Positions 30,090-40,270 of a stretch of DNA of 64,000 bases are shown one piece after another. The position numbers were made by a program, and so were the translations under genes. The stretch's first letter is position 1. Each line of letters begins with the position of its first letter. The notes beneath the pieces were generated by a model that was given only the letters and a program-made list of their open reading frames with translations, was not told the origin of the DNA and ran no database searches. Source of the DNA: Candidatus Hydrogenedentota bacterium (GTDB taxonomy: Bacteria; Hydrogenedentota; Hydrogenedentia; Hydrogenedentales; CAILVY01); NCBI GenBank assembly GCA_029565395.1, contig JAKQOG010000119.1:1-64000 (forward strand), in the 5' to 3' direction.

Positions 30090-31177
30090 GATTTCTCCCT
30101 TGGCCGCCACGCGGGCGCATATTTATTCCCCGGCTGCGTCAACAGAACACGATGCTCGCCGGATTCCACCGGATAAAGATAAAGATCCGCACTGCCCCCC
30201 TGATCCGAAACACACACGATCCATTCGCCGTCCGGCGACCAAGCAGGACTCCAGCAATCATATGCCTCACTACAGGCCACGGGAAATATGCGCGCATTGT
30301 CCGGGAAAACGCGATACACCCCCCGGCGGCTCCCGCGAAACGATTCAAACGCAATCCACTTTCCGTCCGGCGACCATACCGGATTCCAATCAGCCGCGCG
30401 ATGGTTTGTCACATCCGCAATACCCCGCTTGCTAATGACATACAGTTCGCGGTCACCCCCGTCATTCGATTCAAAGGCTAGACGGTCTCCCTTGGGGGAA
30501 GATTCCATGGCCCAATCCGCATACCGCAAACTGTCTTTCGTTAATAATTGCAGCAAAGGCGCTGCCTGAGAAGGAGTCAGCAGCAGCGGTTCCGTACTGT
30601 ATTTCCCCGGTTCACCGGAAAGCCCCATGGCGATAATCCCCCCATATTGCCACGCTTCCACAATAAATTTCTGGGTATCCACGCCCTCCCAGGAAAAGCC
30701 TTCATCCGGATTGAGCGCTTTCATCAGACCCAGATTGGGCAGCCAAACCGGGCGCAGCACACCCGCCTTGCCCCCATTCCAAACACTCTCGGTGTTCGAT
30801 GCCAGGTCATAAACCACCGCATAATGCTCCAAAACGGAATCTGCCGCCGAGGAATAAACCAGCCGCTGGTTGTCCGCCGCCCAACGGGGATAACGATTCC
30901 ATGCATATTGATGGGTTAGCGTGCGGCTCTCCGAACCGTCCGCCCGCGCCACCCGGATGCCCGTGCCTTCACCGCTCTTGCTTTCAAAAGCAAGCCATTG
31001 TCCATCCGGCGACCACGCCGGAGCGCCATCGCATGTTCCGGGCCCAATCCGCGTGACAGATCCGGAAGCAACGTCCATCACGCATACACAGTGCTCTTCC
31101 GGATTCGTACCCGAAACAAACGCAATCTGCCCCGCCGGGTCCGCTGCCATAATCAAGCCAAGTAACAGGACTACCAC
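30086..31177 (-). CDS. TolB-like WD40/PD40 beta-propeller protein
   Basis: Repeated PAWSPDGQWLAFES / PVWSPDGKWIAFES / PAWSPDGEWIVCVS motifs; overlaps next gene. Confidence 0.85.
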   Translation of the reverse strand: MVVLLLGLIMAADPAGQIAFVSGTNPEEHCVCVMDVASGSVTRIGPGTCDGAPAWSPDGQWLAFESKSGEGTGIRVARADGSESRTLTHQYAWNRYPRWAADNQRLVYSSAADSVLEHYAVVYDLASNTESVWNGGKAGVLRPVWLPNLGLMKALNPDEGFSWEGVDTQKFIVEAWQYGGIIAMGLSGEPGKYSTEPLLLTPSQAAPLLQLLTKDSLRYADWAMESSPKGDRLAFESNDGGDRELYVISKRGIADVTNHRAADWNPVWSPDGKWIAFESFRGSRRGVYRVFPDNARIFPVACSEAYDCWSPAWSPDGEWIVCVSDQGGSADLYLYPVESGEHRVLLTQPGNKYAPAWRPREKS

Positions 31178-31315
31178 GTTTCCGTCCTCAATTCCCGCAT
31201 CACGGAGAGCATTTGATCTACGCCTCTCCGCGAAGTATTCTCTGAATACACTAACGCCGCCGTGCTTGCGGCAACAGCGGCGTTAGACATTATATCAACG
31301 CATCGGCGCACTTCG

Positions 31316-34300
31316 CTAATCGGCCCGGCCCCGTTTCCGGCGCAACGCCAAAGCCAGCGCCGCCATCATCATCCCCGCCACCAGCATATCTCCAAAACGG
31401 CCCCCCGATGCCGCTGCTCCCGGACCGCATCCCATAAAGGTTATGGTTTTCACTTCATGATCCTCAGGGGGGGCTTGATATGTAAATGCCTCTGCCAGAC
31501 GGCCCGTACCCAGGTTTGTGGTTACTGTGACGTCCACCGTGCCCGCCATATGCAATGGTGTGACAACCTCCAGGGTGTTCTTGTCAATCGCCGTGACGCG
31601 GCCCGATGCAACCCCCCCAAACTTCACCTTGTAAGCCCCGCTGAGCGAGGCGCCCACCACACGGATGGTTTCGCCGCCCAACTCCTGCCCGAAATTCGGC
31701 GTCACCGACAGCACTTCGGGGAGATTGATGATGGTAACAATGGGCGATACGGCCTCATCCCCGCCAATATAACTCGTGGTAATGGGTAATACTCGGAACC
31801 ACCACCGGTCATTGCCGCGCGTGGCTGAAGCGGGGACGGTCAGGCTCCCCGTATATGCGGTGACAATCTGCCCGTTCTTATACCAGTAAATAATGGTCGG
31901 GCCTTCTCCGAAAAGATAGGGATCGTCTTCCGCCTGCGGATGATAATAGTCATATGACGCCATCAAGGGCCGGTCATCATCCACTACCCGGTTCAATGCG
32001 GCATTCTCACCTGGGGCGCCCGTCGACAAAAGCAGGTTGTGCGCTTCCGGCAGCAAATACACATCGCCTACAATCAACAAAATATCTTGATAGGCGTCGT
32101 CGTCTCCCAGCATCGTGCGGACGCGCAACGTATACACCCCCGCATCCGCAGGCGTTGTTTGCCAATAAAACAGGCCCGTCCCATCGCCCGCATCCGCAAA
32201 TGGAGGATTACCCGTGCCATCCCACGAGGCAAAAAGTATCGGGATTTCCACCGCGCCCGCCGGCTTGGTCGTGGTTACCATAAAGGAGATCAACGCGCCC
32301 GCGTCGACGTCCTGAACCGCCACGGGATCTATGCTCAACTGCGCCGGCGCTTCAGGCAACTCGGAAAGGTTATTGTAGAAATTGACATTGCGGAGATCCT
32401 CAAACAAGTCACCAGGATTCTGGGGAACGCCCTGCCCGTCCGAAAGTCCCACCACCGCACGCTTCGCATTCAATTCCCTGTACGTGATCCGGATATGACC
32501 GCTGAAGAACAATTCCACCTGCACGCTGTTGGGCAACGGAGAACTGTAATCGCCGCTGTAAATATACTCCGGAATTTCCTCATACGTGGCCACCATGCGG
32601 TCGGGAAGCAGCCGCGCCCAGGCAGTGCCCCCAATGATCGGCGCCAGGTCCGCGAACAAAAACGATATCCGCGGCGCCTCAAAATGCGCCGCCAGACTTG
32701 GGAAATTGCTGTCACTATACGGATCTACCTCCTGGAAGGCTATATAACCGTTCGCCGCAAGAACGATGCCGGAGTAGCGCTTTCCAAAGAAGGGGAACGC
32801 TGCATTACCCAATCCATACGCAAACATGCCGTCATCGGTGAACGGCAGCATGACGGGACCACCCAGATCATCCTCCATCGGAACCGGGAAATCCACCACG
32901 CCTTTCATAATAGTCGCTTCATAATCGGAATAATCATTGCCCCCGGAAACCGCACCGCCGAGCGGCGGGGATCCCACCGGCGTAAAGGTGATCTGGGTGT
33001 ACGCCAGATCCAGCTTCGTGGGAGTATACGCGCTATTAAAGGATTCGGTGAGCACTTTGGATGGCTGCGCTCCCACCGTGGCACGGGCATAGGCCATTTG
33101 CGGGAAACCCGAATTCATATTCGCGAACAGCGTGTAATAATAGGTTGTGCCGGGATTCACCGCCTCATCCAGGTACTTTTCTTCACGCCCTTCATATAAC
33201 TGCGTGCCCTCCGAGAGGGAGGAGGCATACGCCCCGACCGAACGCACCAGCACCACTTGCGAATACGTATCGGAAGCAGGCGGCGTCCAATTCAACGCAA
33301 TGACAGCATCGCCGTCCATGGTCGTGGCGGGAATCGCACGGAAACCGCGAAGCCCTTCTTCCAATACATACGGCGGCTCGATTTCCACCGCGCGCGTCGC
33401 CCGCACTATGTTAAGCCGCTCATCAAAACTAAATCCAAGATTCGCACTGGCCGCCCCTAATACGAAGTAATACATATAATACGTCGAATACTCCGGTAAC
33501 AGATATTGACAGGCATATAATAAGTCGGCCGTGCGATCAATGCCCATCCCCGTGACAGATTGTCCGTTAAAGGTGTCGCCATCCGTCAACAAATAGGTTA
33601 GCTTATTGCCAACACCACTATTAATATGAACCCCGCCACGGTCATACCAATACCATTCAGGATCAATAAAATATGGGCTGTTATACCGATCCGGATCGCC
33701 AAATAGAGTGGGATCCTTCAAATAACGATTACCTGGGAAAGGTTGACTTGGATCAAATAAAGAAGCGGGCAGATCTTCTCCATGAACCCATCGCATTGCA
33801 GCAGAATCATTGCCCCTGCCATTGGTCAAGTCCACAAATTCGCCCCATGAATCAGAGAAAGACTCATTGATCGCCCCGGATTCGCCCAAATAAATCAGAC
33901 CGGAAGTATATTCTGTAACTCCATGGGTAAGCTCATGTGCTGTTATGTCATCGGTTCCCCAGTCAGTGCCAAATTCCATATAATCTCCCATCCAATAGGC
34001 ATTGTCATAAGGGAAACGGACATAGGCAACAAGCTCACTCCCCTCATCATCGTAGCTATCCCGTCCGTGATGAACAAAATAAAAATCGTACGTGTCGCCC
34101 AAATAATCATAAACATTATCAACATCCGTGATACCTGCTGCCGGATCTCCTTCCTCGCGTGCCGGATCAGTCGGTACTTGATAACTGTTGTTCATGTCAT
34201 AAATCTTACGTGCTTTCGCATTCTCAAGCAGTGAATAATGAAACGTCAATTCACCCGAATGCGCGTCAATAAACACATTCTCCCGGACCTGTTCGGCGCC

Positions 34301-34981
34301 TTCCGATACTAGAATCATCCGCCATGCCAAATGCGGCTGCCCTTCCATTCCCAGCAGCGTCGGACTGTAAATGACCAGTTCCGGGCCTTCTTGCACCGTC
34401 AATGCATCTGCCGTCACCGTCCCCAGGGCCGCAGCCAATTTATTCTTTGCCGCGGTTATGGCATCCGCTTCGGCAAGGTCGGGGGTTAATGAAACACCGT
34501 TATAATCCAGCGGGCGCGTATCCCGCAGAATCTCGCTCGCCACATTCTTAATGCCGCCATCATCATTCACCTGCACCACCATCGATCCCGCAAACACCAG
34601 CACGCCGCCATAACTCTGCTTCAACCGAACATACGATTCGCCCAAATGCGTCTGAACATTCTTTAAGGACAGCGCCACATTGCCGCTTATCACGCCGAAC
34701 GCTCCCTTGTGCGCCTCGACAAATGCGCGCGCCGATGCTTCCGCGCCCGCCCCCTTTGCCACGCCCGGATTGGCGAAATAACCTCCCGGAGGCGCGCCAA
34801 GAAAACGAAGGTAGCCTTCCTCGCTCGTGAACACTGCCGGCGGCTCCGTTGCGCCGGGCGCCTGCAAGGCCCTGAACACTTCCGCAAGATCGTTCGAATT
34901 TGCGGCAAGCGGCTGGCCAAAGGCCGCTGCGGCTACACAAAGGCTGAGAGCTGTCAACGCTGCAACCTTATTCGCGCGCAT
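31316..34981 (-). CDS. Secreted M4 family (thermolysin-like) metallopeptidase with IPT/TIG-like domain and C-terminal TM anchor
   Basis: DDITAHELTHGVTEYTSGLIYLGESGAINESFSD (HExxH...E), FTP/PepSY propeptide region, IPT/TIG (EVLSVTPNFGQELGGETIRVVGASL), C-term GCGPGAAAS..TM..RRKRGRAD. Confidence 0.9.
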   Translation of the reverse strand: MRANKVAALTALSLCVAAAAFGQPLAANSNDLAEVFRALQAPGATEPPAVFTSEEGYLRFLGAPPGGYFANPGVAKGAGAEASARAFVEAHKGAFGVISGNVALSLKNVQTHLGESYVRLKQSYGGVLVFAGSMVVQVNDDGGIKNVASEILRDTRPLDYNGVSLTPDLAEADAITAAKNKLAAALGTVTADALTVQEGPELVIYSPTLLGMEGQPHLAWRMILVSEGAEQVRENVFIDAHSGELTFHYSLLENAKARKIYDMNNSYQVPTDPAREEGDPAAGITDVDNVYDYLGDTYDFYFVHHGRDSYDDEGSELVAYVRFPYDNAYWMGDYMEFGTDWGTDDITAHELTHGVTEYTSGLIYLGESGAINESFSDSWGEFVDLTNGRGNDSAAMRWVHGEDLPASLFDPSQPFPGNRYLKDPTLFGDPDRYNSPYFIDPEWYWYDRGGVHINSGVGNKLTYLLTDGDTFNGQSVTGMGIDRTADLLYACQYLLPEYSTYYMYYFVLGAASANLGFSFDERLNIVRATRAVEIEPPYVLEEGLRGFRAIPATTMDGDAVIALNWTPPASDTYSQVVLVRSVGAYASSLSEGTQLYEGREEKYLDEAVNPGTTYYYTLFANMNSGFPQMAYARATVGAQPSKVLTESFNSAYTPTKLDLAYTQITFTPVGSPPLGGAVSGGNDYSDYEATIMKGVVDFPVPMEDDLGGPVMLPFTDDGMFAYGLGNAAFPFFGKRYSGIVLAANGYIAFQEVDPYSDSNFPSLAAHFEAPRISFLFADLAPIIGGTAWARLLPDRMVATYEEIPEYIYSGDYSSPLPNSVQVELFFSGHIRITYRELNAKRAVVGLSDGQGVPQNPGDLFEDLRNVNFYNNLSELPEAPAQLSIDPVAVQDVDAGALISFMVTTTKPAGAVEIPILFASWDGTGNPPFADAGDGTGLFYWQTTPADAGVYTLRVRTMLGDDDAYQDILLIVGDVYLLPEAHNLLLSTGAPGENAALNRVVDDDRPLMASYDYYHPQAEDDPYLFGEGPTIIYWYKNGQIVTAYTGSLTVPASATRGNDRWWFRVLPITTSYIGGDEAVSPIVTIINLPEVLSVTPNFGQELGGETIRVVGASLSGAYKVKFGGVASGRVTAIDKNTLEVVTPLHMAGTVDVTVTTNLGTGRLAEAFTYQAPPEDHEVKTITFMGCGPGAAASGGRFGDMLVAGMMMAALALALRRKRGRAD

Positions 34982-35282
34982 ACATCCTCCTCACTTCTGT
35001 GCGGCGATTACGCCCCACCTAGTTGATACTCGTGGCACACGGCTCCTCCGTCATGTCACTATATGACACAACAGCACCAGGCAGGCTGCTGCCCTCCCGG
35101 CATATAAGCACATGTCTCCTTATTTTAAGCCTTGTACAACAACACGATAGGCGAAGTCAAGGAAAACCTTCGACGCCCCATGTTTAATGCGAGTAAACTG
35201 CGAATAGTGGTACAGCCCAAAACGCCTCAAATTAAGCCAGTTCCAAATTCTGCCGATAGACCGGATAAGCGACGGAGATGAT

Positions 35283-35678
35283 ATGACAATGGTGATGGGA
35301 ATCCAACAATCAACGCCCCAAATCGCGGCTGTCCGCACGGCCAAAGAATTGCATAAACCTGATTCGCTCAACACGCCAGAAAAAGTCCACTGCGATCCCG
35401 GCGCGGTATTTGACGCCATTGACCTCGCGTTGGATCTCAGCCACAACGGCCCCCGTGACCTGGCGGGCGCCGTGAAAAAACTTTCAAGCGGCGAATGCGA
35501 AGAATTCCTGACAATGCTGGCGGAACTGTTGCAGCAGGGCGTTATCGGCACGGAAACCTTGGAAGTTAATGGCGAACCCTATACATGTTATCTGCCCACC
35601 CGTCTCGGTGATCCGCGCCTCATGCACGCCAAACCCTGGCGCAGAAATACAAGCCTTTCCCTCAATGTCACCGCCTGA
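35283..35678 (+). CDS. Hypothetical protein
   Basis: Coherent 131-aa ORF; no family recognised. Confidence 0.45.
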   Translation: MTMVMGIQQSTPQIAAVRTAKELHKPDSLNTPEKVHCDPGAVFDAIDLALDLSHNGPRDLAGAVKKLSSGECEEFLTMLAELLQQGVIGTETLEVNGEPYTCYLPTRLGDPRLMHAKPWRRNTSLSLNVTA

Positions 35679-35701
35679 CATTCAGCGGGTTCATGCGGCA
35701 A

Positions 35702-36985
35702 CTAGGGTTGCTTCTGCCCTGTTTCTTGAATACCCGCTGCCATGCCTTCCTCTTCCGCAGAAAGCGCCTTCTGTTCAAACGGTTCATCCACCAGGCTAAA
35801 AATACGCTGGGCACTGCGGCGGCAACTTTGCAGCGCCTTCCGCTGATCTTCAGTGAGTTCTCCGAGTTCCTCGTTTAACAACATCTCATGAAATCCAAGA
35901 ATCGCAGACAGCGGAGACCGGACGCGTTGCGAAACCGTTTTGAAGAACGCGCTGCGCAACTGGTTCACCTGCTGCAACTCCCGGTTGATCTGTTCCAGAT
36001 GCAGGTTGGCCTGCCGTGCCGCTTCCTGCAACGCCTTCTGCTTGGTAATGTCATGCAGAATCGCCACAAAGAACCGCTGATTGTCCCGGAAAAAGGCCCG
36101 CACCATGGCGGCGGCCGTCCGCTCGTCCGCATCCGCGGTGATCACCAGCACTTCGCCCCGGTACTCCCCTTGAATGCGCAAATTGGCCAGGCGGCTGCTC
36201 AGCGAACCATCGTCAAAAATAAACGTCCGGAACCGCTGTCCAACCAGGTTGGCCCGCGAAAGGCCTAAAAATTCACACGCCCGCTCGTTCACATCCGTGA
36301 TGAATTCATTGTCGTCATACACCACGATCGGCTCGGCGGCGCTGTCCAGAATCGCCCGGATCGCCGCGCGCGACGACGCCAACGCCTGCGCCTGGCTCTG
36401 CGCCTCGATCCGCATCCGCCGCACCAGCTCCCCCAGGATCCGCATCAAAAAGCCCGACAGCAAAATAAAACATAACTGGAGCCCAATCGGCGGATAATCC
36501 ATGTTGATGCCCGCGAAAAACCAACGCGCCAGCACCGTGAGCGAATACGCCGAACAGCAAATCAATGTCACGGATATCGTGTTCAAAAAATGCGGCTCAT
36601 AAATGCAATACGCCGCAATAACCAGAATATACACCATCACAATCGGGCTTTGCTCTCCCCCTGTGCTCCCTACCGCCACACACACGTTAACAAGATGTAT
36701 CACAAAGTTAAGCGGACTGACAAACAATAAGTACCGCTCGGAATAGAATACATAATGCACAAATGCGTTCTGAATAAACGCGGCGATGACCACAATCCGC
36801 GGATCCGGGGAATACTTGGGCTCGACGTCCAGCGCATACAACCCCACCACCAGGAAAATAACAAAATACCGCAACGCCAGCAACGTCCATTCAATGGACA
36901 ATACCATCGACAACCGCGTGTCAAGCGTATCCCGCGGTGTTATGGGCCCCATACGGTCCAGCGCCGATTGAATGCTCCGTAACAT
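35702..36985 (-). CDS. Membrane PAS-domain protein with degenerate HisKA-like dimerisation domain, lacking HATPase
   Basis: Multiple TM helices, PAS (AILDSAAEPIVVYDDNEFITDVNERACEFLG), HisKA-like FFKTVSQRVRSPLSAILGFHEML; ends shortly after. ATG at 36985 preferred over ORF start 37126. Confidence 0.75.
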   Translation of the reverse strand: MLRSIQSALDRMGPITPRDTLDTRLSMVLSIEWTLLALRYFVIFLVVGLYALDVEPKYSPDPRIVVIAAFIQNAFVHYVFYSERYLLFVSPLNFVIHLVNVCVAVGSTGGEQSPIVMVYILVIAAYCIYEPHFLNTISVTLICCSAYSLTVLARWFFAGINMDYPPIGLQLCFILLSGFLMRILGELVRRMRIEAQSQAQALASSRAAIRAILDSAAEPIVVYDDNEFITDVNERACEFLGLSRANLVGQRFRTFIFDDGSLSSRLANLRIQGEYRGEVLVITADADERTAAAMVRAFFRDNQRFFVAILHDITKQKALQEAARQANLHLEQINRELQQVNQLRSAFFKTVSQRVRSPLSAILGFHEMLLNEELGELTEDQRKALQSCRRSAQRIFSLVDEPFEQKALSAEEEGMAAGIQETGQKQP

Positions 36986-37141
36986 AACACTCTTCCCGTT
37001 CGTATAGTCACAAATAATTACAACTGCTGCATAGCCTCGACATCGTACCACATCATTCAACACAATGAGCAACTTATAAGAACGGAAGCGCATTGGCGTG
37101 CATCCGGAACTCGTCCCTGCCCCCATCGGCCGGCCTATTCC

Positions 37142-37160
37142 ATTTCCAAAAATGGAAAAT
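37142..37160 (+). promoter_or_regulatory. Inverted repeat upstream of promoter, copy 1 (candidate operator)
   Basis: ATTTCC-AAAAAT-GGAAAAT; retained in copy 2 at 40114-40132. Confidence 0.35.
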
Positions 37161-37194
37161 CAGGAAAAATTTGCGCCTCGCTGTAAAAAACTAG

Positions 37195-37223
37195 TTGACA
37201 AGGAACCTCTATAGGTGTAGTCT
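37195..37223 (+). promoter_or_regulatory. Candidate promoter, duplicated unit 1
   Basis: TTGACA (37195-37200), 17-bp spacer, TAGTCT (37218-37223). Confidence 0.4.
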
Positions 37224-37297
37224 GAATATTAGAGTGAAACTGAGGTACACTTGGTGCATATGAGGTGTAGGGTATGAAAAAGGGAAGGATGCGTGCC

Positions 37298-39984
37298 ATG
37301 AGCCGTCAAACACAACCCCCAATCAAATCTATTCATTTCATCCTGTCCGCCGGATTTCTCCTACTGCTGAGCGGTCTCCCGGCGGCGAACGGCGCGGATA
37401 GCGCCCTCACAATGAAAACCGATCCCATCGGCATCGATTCCATCGAGGAATTGCAATTAATAGGCAATGACCCCGCCTACCCCCTTGATGGAAGCTACAT
37501 CCTCACCCAGGATATCGATGCCTCCGCCACCGCCGCCTGGAATGACGGTGAGGGCTTCGACCCCATCGGGAACTATGACGAAGCCAACCTCGCCGTCTCA
37601 TTCACTGGGCAATTGGACGGACAGCGCTATGTTATCCGTAACCTGAACATCAACCGGCCCAACGAGGATAATGTGGGGCTATTTTCCGCTATTCTCGAAC
37701 CGAGCGCACTCACAAACCTAGGGCTGGAACAATGTAAGATTGTGGGACGAGATAATGTCGGAGGTCTATTAGGTTTTGGTAATTGTTCTATTATTACTGC
37801 AAGTTATGTGGCAGGCGCTATTACAGGGTCAGAAAATGTTGGGGGATTATTAGGTTATGCGGGAGATTGTCTTCATATTTCTCAATGTTATGCACAACCT
37901 ATAATTACAGGAATACGCAATGTGGGTGGTCTTATGGGGCAAACTGCTATGTTGAGTATTCACGAGTGTTACGTTGTAGGGGTAGTCAGTGGAATAACAA
38001 ATATTGGCGGTCTATTTGGTTGTTCTGATCTTATCCAAATGGAGGACTGCTATGTGGTAACCGTGTTAACTGGACGGACAAAGGGGAATTGTTGTGGTGA
38101 GGGAGATCAAAACATAATGATGTTCCTGCAATCAGTATTTTACGACATGGATGTATCCGGTCTTCCTGATGGTTCCATATATGAAATAAATCGAACTACT
38201 GCGGCCATGATGCAAGCTGCTACCTATATTAATAGCGGGTGGGATTTTACGACTGAAGATGGGGATCCAGCTATTTGGACGATATTGGAGGGACAGACTT
38301 ATCCACACTTTATTTGGTCTGCCCCATCTGATGTGCGATATTTCTTGTCAGCAACTGCAGAACATGGTTCCTTCAACATTGAGCCCAACCAGAGCGATTA
38401 TGCACCCTTCTCTTTAATTTGGTTGACAGCAGAAGCAGATACAGGCTATCGCCTAGCTGGATGGACGGGATCAGACTTTGGGGATATTGCGCTACAGGAC
38501 AAGAACCCATTACCAGTAATTATGGGTAGCAACCGAGAAATTCGTGCCATATTTATCCCTGATAGACCAATTGCGATTTATTCTATTGAAGATTTGCAAA
38601 AAATCGGTCGGGACAGCGAGTGGCCACTAAATTGGGACTATGTAGTAGAAGAAGATCTGGATGCTTCCATCACCACGGAATGGAATGGCGGTGCAGGCTT
38701 TCAACCTATAGGAAGAGTAGGGTTTCCGTTTTCAGGTATCATTGAGGGTAACGGTCATGTAATTAGAAATTTGGTGGTTAACATGCCGCAAGAAAGTTAT
38801 ATCGCTCTCTTGGGGTATATTGATGAAGCGGGAGAAGTGCGTAATCTAGCATTGAAGGCGGGTTAATTTCTGGTCAAAGACATGTCGGGGCGCTCACGGC
38901 AAGTAATTATGGATCGATATCAAACTGCCATGTTGCAATATCGATTCTAACAGAAGGATCTGCAGGTGGTTTAATCGCAGAAAATGCAGGAAGCGTATCC
39001 AATTGCTTCACAGATTGCACTCTATTAGGGGATGAAAATGAGTATTGTGATAATGTTGGAGGGCTTATTGGAGAAAATTCAGGTGATGTATCCAATTGCT
39101 TTTCCGCAAGCGCGGTGTTCGGATGGGATCGTGTAGGTGGTTTAATGGGCAGCAATAGCGGTACCGTATCAGAATGTTTCACATCAGGGGATGTCGTTGG
39201 TATAGGTACTGTTGGTGGCCTGATTGGGTCGAACTACACAGGATCAGTATTAAAATGTTTCGCGTCGGGTACAGCAACCGGACACTTTATGGTTGGAGGC
39301 CTACTGGGCTTTTGTCGATACAACATAGTATCTGATTGTTATGCCACCGTAGATGTATCTGGGAACGAAATCGTAGGCGGGTTGATAGGTGAGATAAGGG
39401 ATCTAACCATTTCCAAGTGTTATTCGGTGGGCAGGGTCTCCGGCAACAGCACATTGGGAGGCTTGGTGGGGTTTAGTGAAGATTCTTCGGCGCCATACTG
39501 TTACTGGGATGCTGAAGCTTCTGGAATCACCACATCCCAAGGCGGAGTCGGTAAAACGACTAACGAGATGCAAACCGCTTCCACCTTTACTTCCGGAGGG
39601 TGGGATTTTAATACGATCTGGGGGATTGATGAGGGAACCTCGTATCCCTACCTGCTCTCGCTCAGCGCCCAAGAAGGGGAAGGCGAAGGGAACGCAATAG
39701 AATTCCTCACGGTGGATATCAATGCTAATCACATAATCAGCCTTTCGGAATTATTACGCGCAATTCAGCTCTATAATTCAGCCGGTTATCACTGTCAGGC
39801 CGATACGGAAGACGGATATGCCCCTTACTCAGGGGATACTTCCTGTACTCCTTCCAATAGTGACTACAACCCTGTGGACTGGGTTATCAGTCTGTCCGAA
39901 CTCCTTCGGCTGGTCCAACTTTACAACTCTGGCGCTTATCACGCCTGTCCCGGAAGCGAGGACGGCTTCTGTCCGGGGTTATGA
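37298..39984 (+). pseudogene. GLUG-repeat secreted protein with C-terminal EF-hand/dockerin-like module, interrupted by one frameshift near 38863
   Basis: Frame 2 (37274-38866) and frame 1 (38863-39984) together align along paralogue 40271-43048; coding continues in the -1 frame as LKAGGLISGQRHVGALTASNYGSISNC... without stop. Confidence 0.75.
39709..39984 (+). other. C-terminal tandem EF-hand/dockerin-like four-Cys module, copy C
   Basis: [85 protein letters not shown]. Confidence 0.8.
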
Positions 39985-40113
39985 ACCCAAAATTTGAATT
40001 ATTGCGAAACCGGAAGAGAAACAACCTTCCTGTAAGGGATAAATAATCCAGGAACACTGCATCACAACAATATGTTCTCTTAGGACCTGCCCCCCCATTG
40101 GCCAGACTATTTC

Positions 40114-40132
40114 ATTTCCAAAAATGGAAAAT
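40114..40132 (+). promoter_or_regulatory. Inverted repeat upstream of promoter, copy 2 (candidate operator)
   Basis: ATTTCC-AAAAAT-GGAAAAT identical to 37142-37160. Confidence 0.35.
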
Positions 40133-40166
40133 CAGGCAAAATATCCGCCTCGCTGTAAAAAACTAG

Positions 40167-40195
40167 TTGACAAGGAACCTCTACGGGTGTAGTCT
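40167..40195 (+). promoter_or_regulatory. Candidate promoter, duplicated unit 2
   Basis: TTGACA (40167-40172), 17-bp spacer, TAGTCT (40190-40195). Confidence 0.4.
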
Positions 40196-40270
40196 GAATA
40201 TTAGAGTGAAACTGAGGCACATGTGGTGCATATGAGGTGTAGGGTATGAAAAAGGGAAGGACGGCATGCC

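Noticed and set aside
32039-33199. 386-codon plus-strand ORF opposite the M4 peptidase
   Set aside because: Antisense shadow ORF; composition (R/H-rich) is typical of reverse-complement coding DNA.
35054-35068. TGTCA-CTATA-TGACA dyad upstream of the M4 peptidase gene
   Set aside because: Only 5-bp arms, no second occurrence and no clear placement relative to a promoter; below what I would trust.
38850-38875. Programmed -1 ribosomal frameshifting at the GLUG gene split
   Set aside because: No X XXY YYZ slippery heptamer at the junction; a simple one-base deletion or assembly error explains it better, so it is listed only as an alternative.
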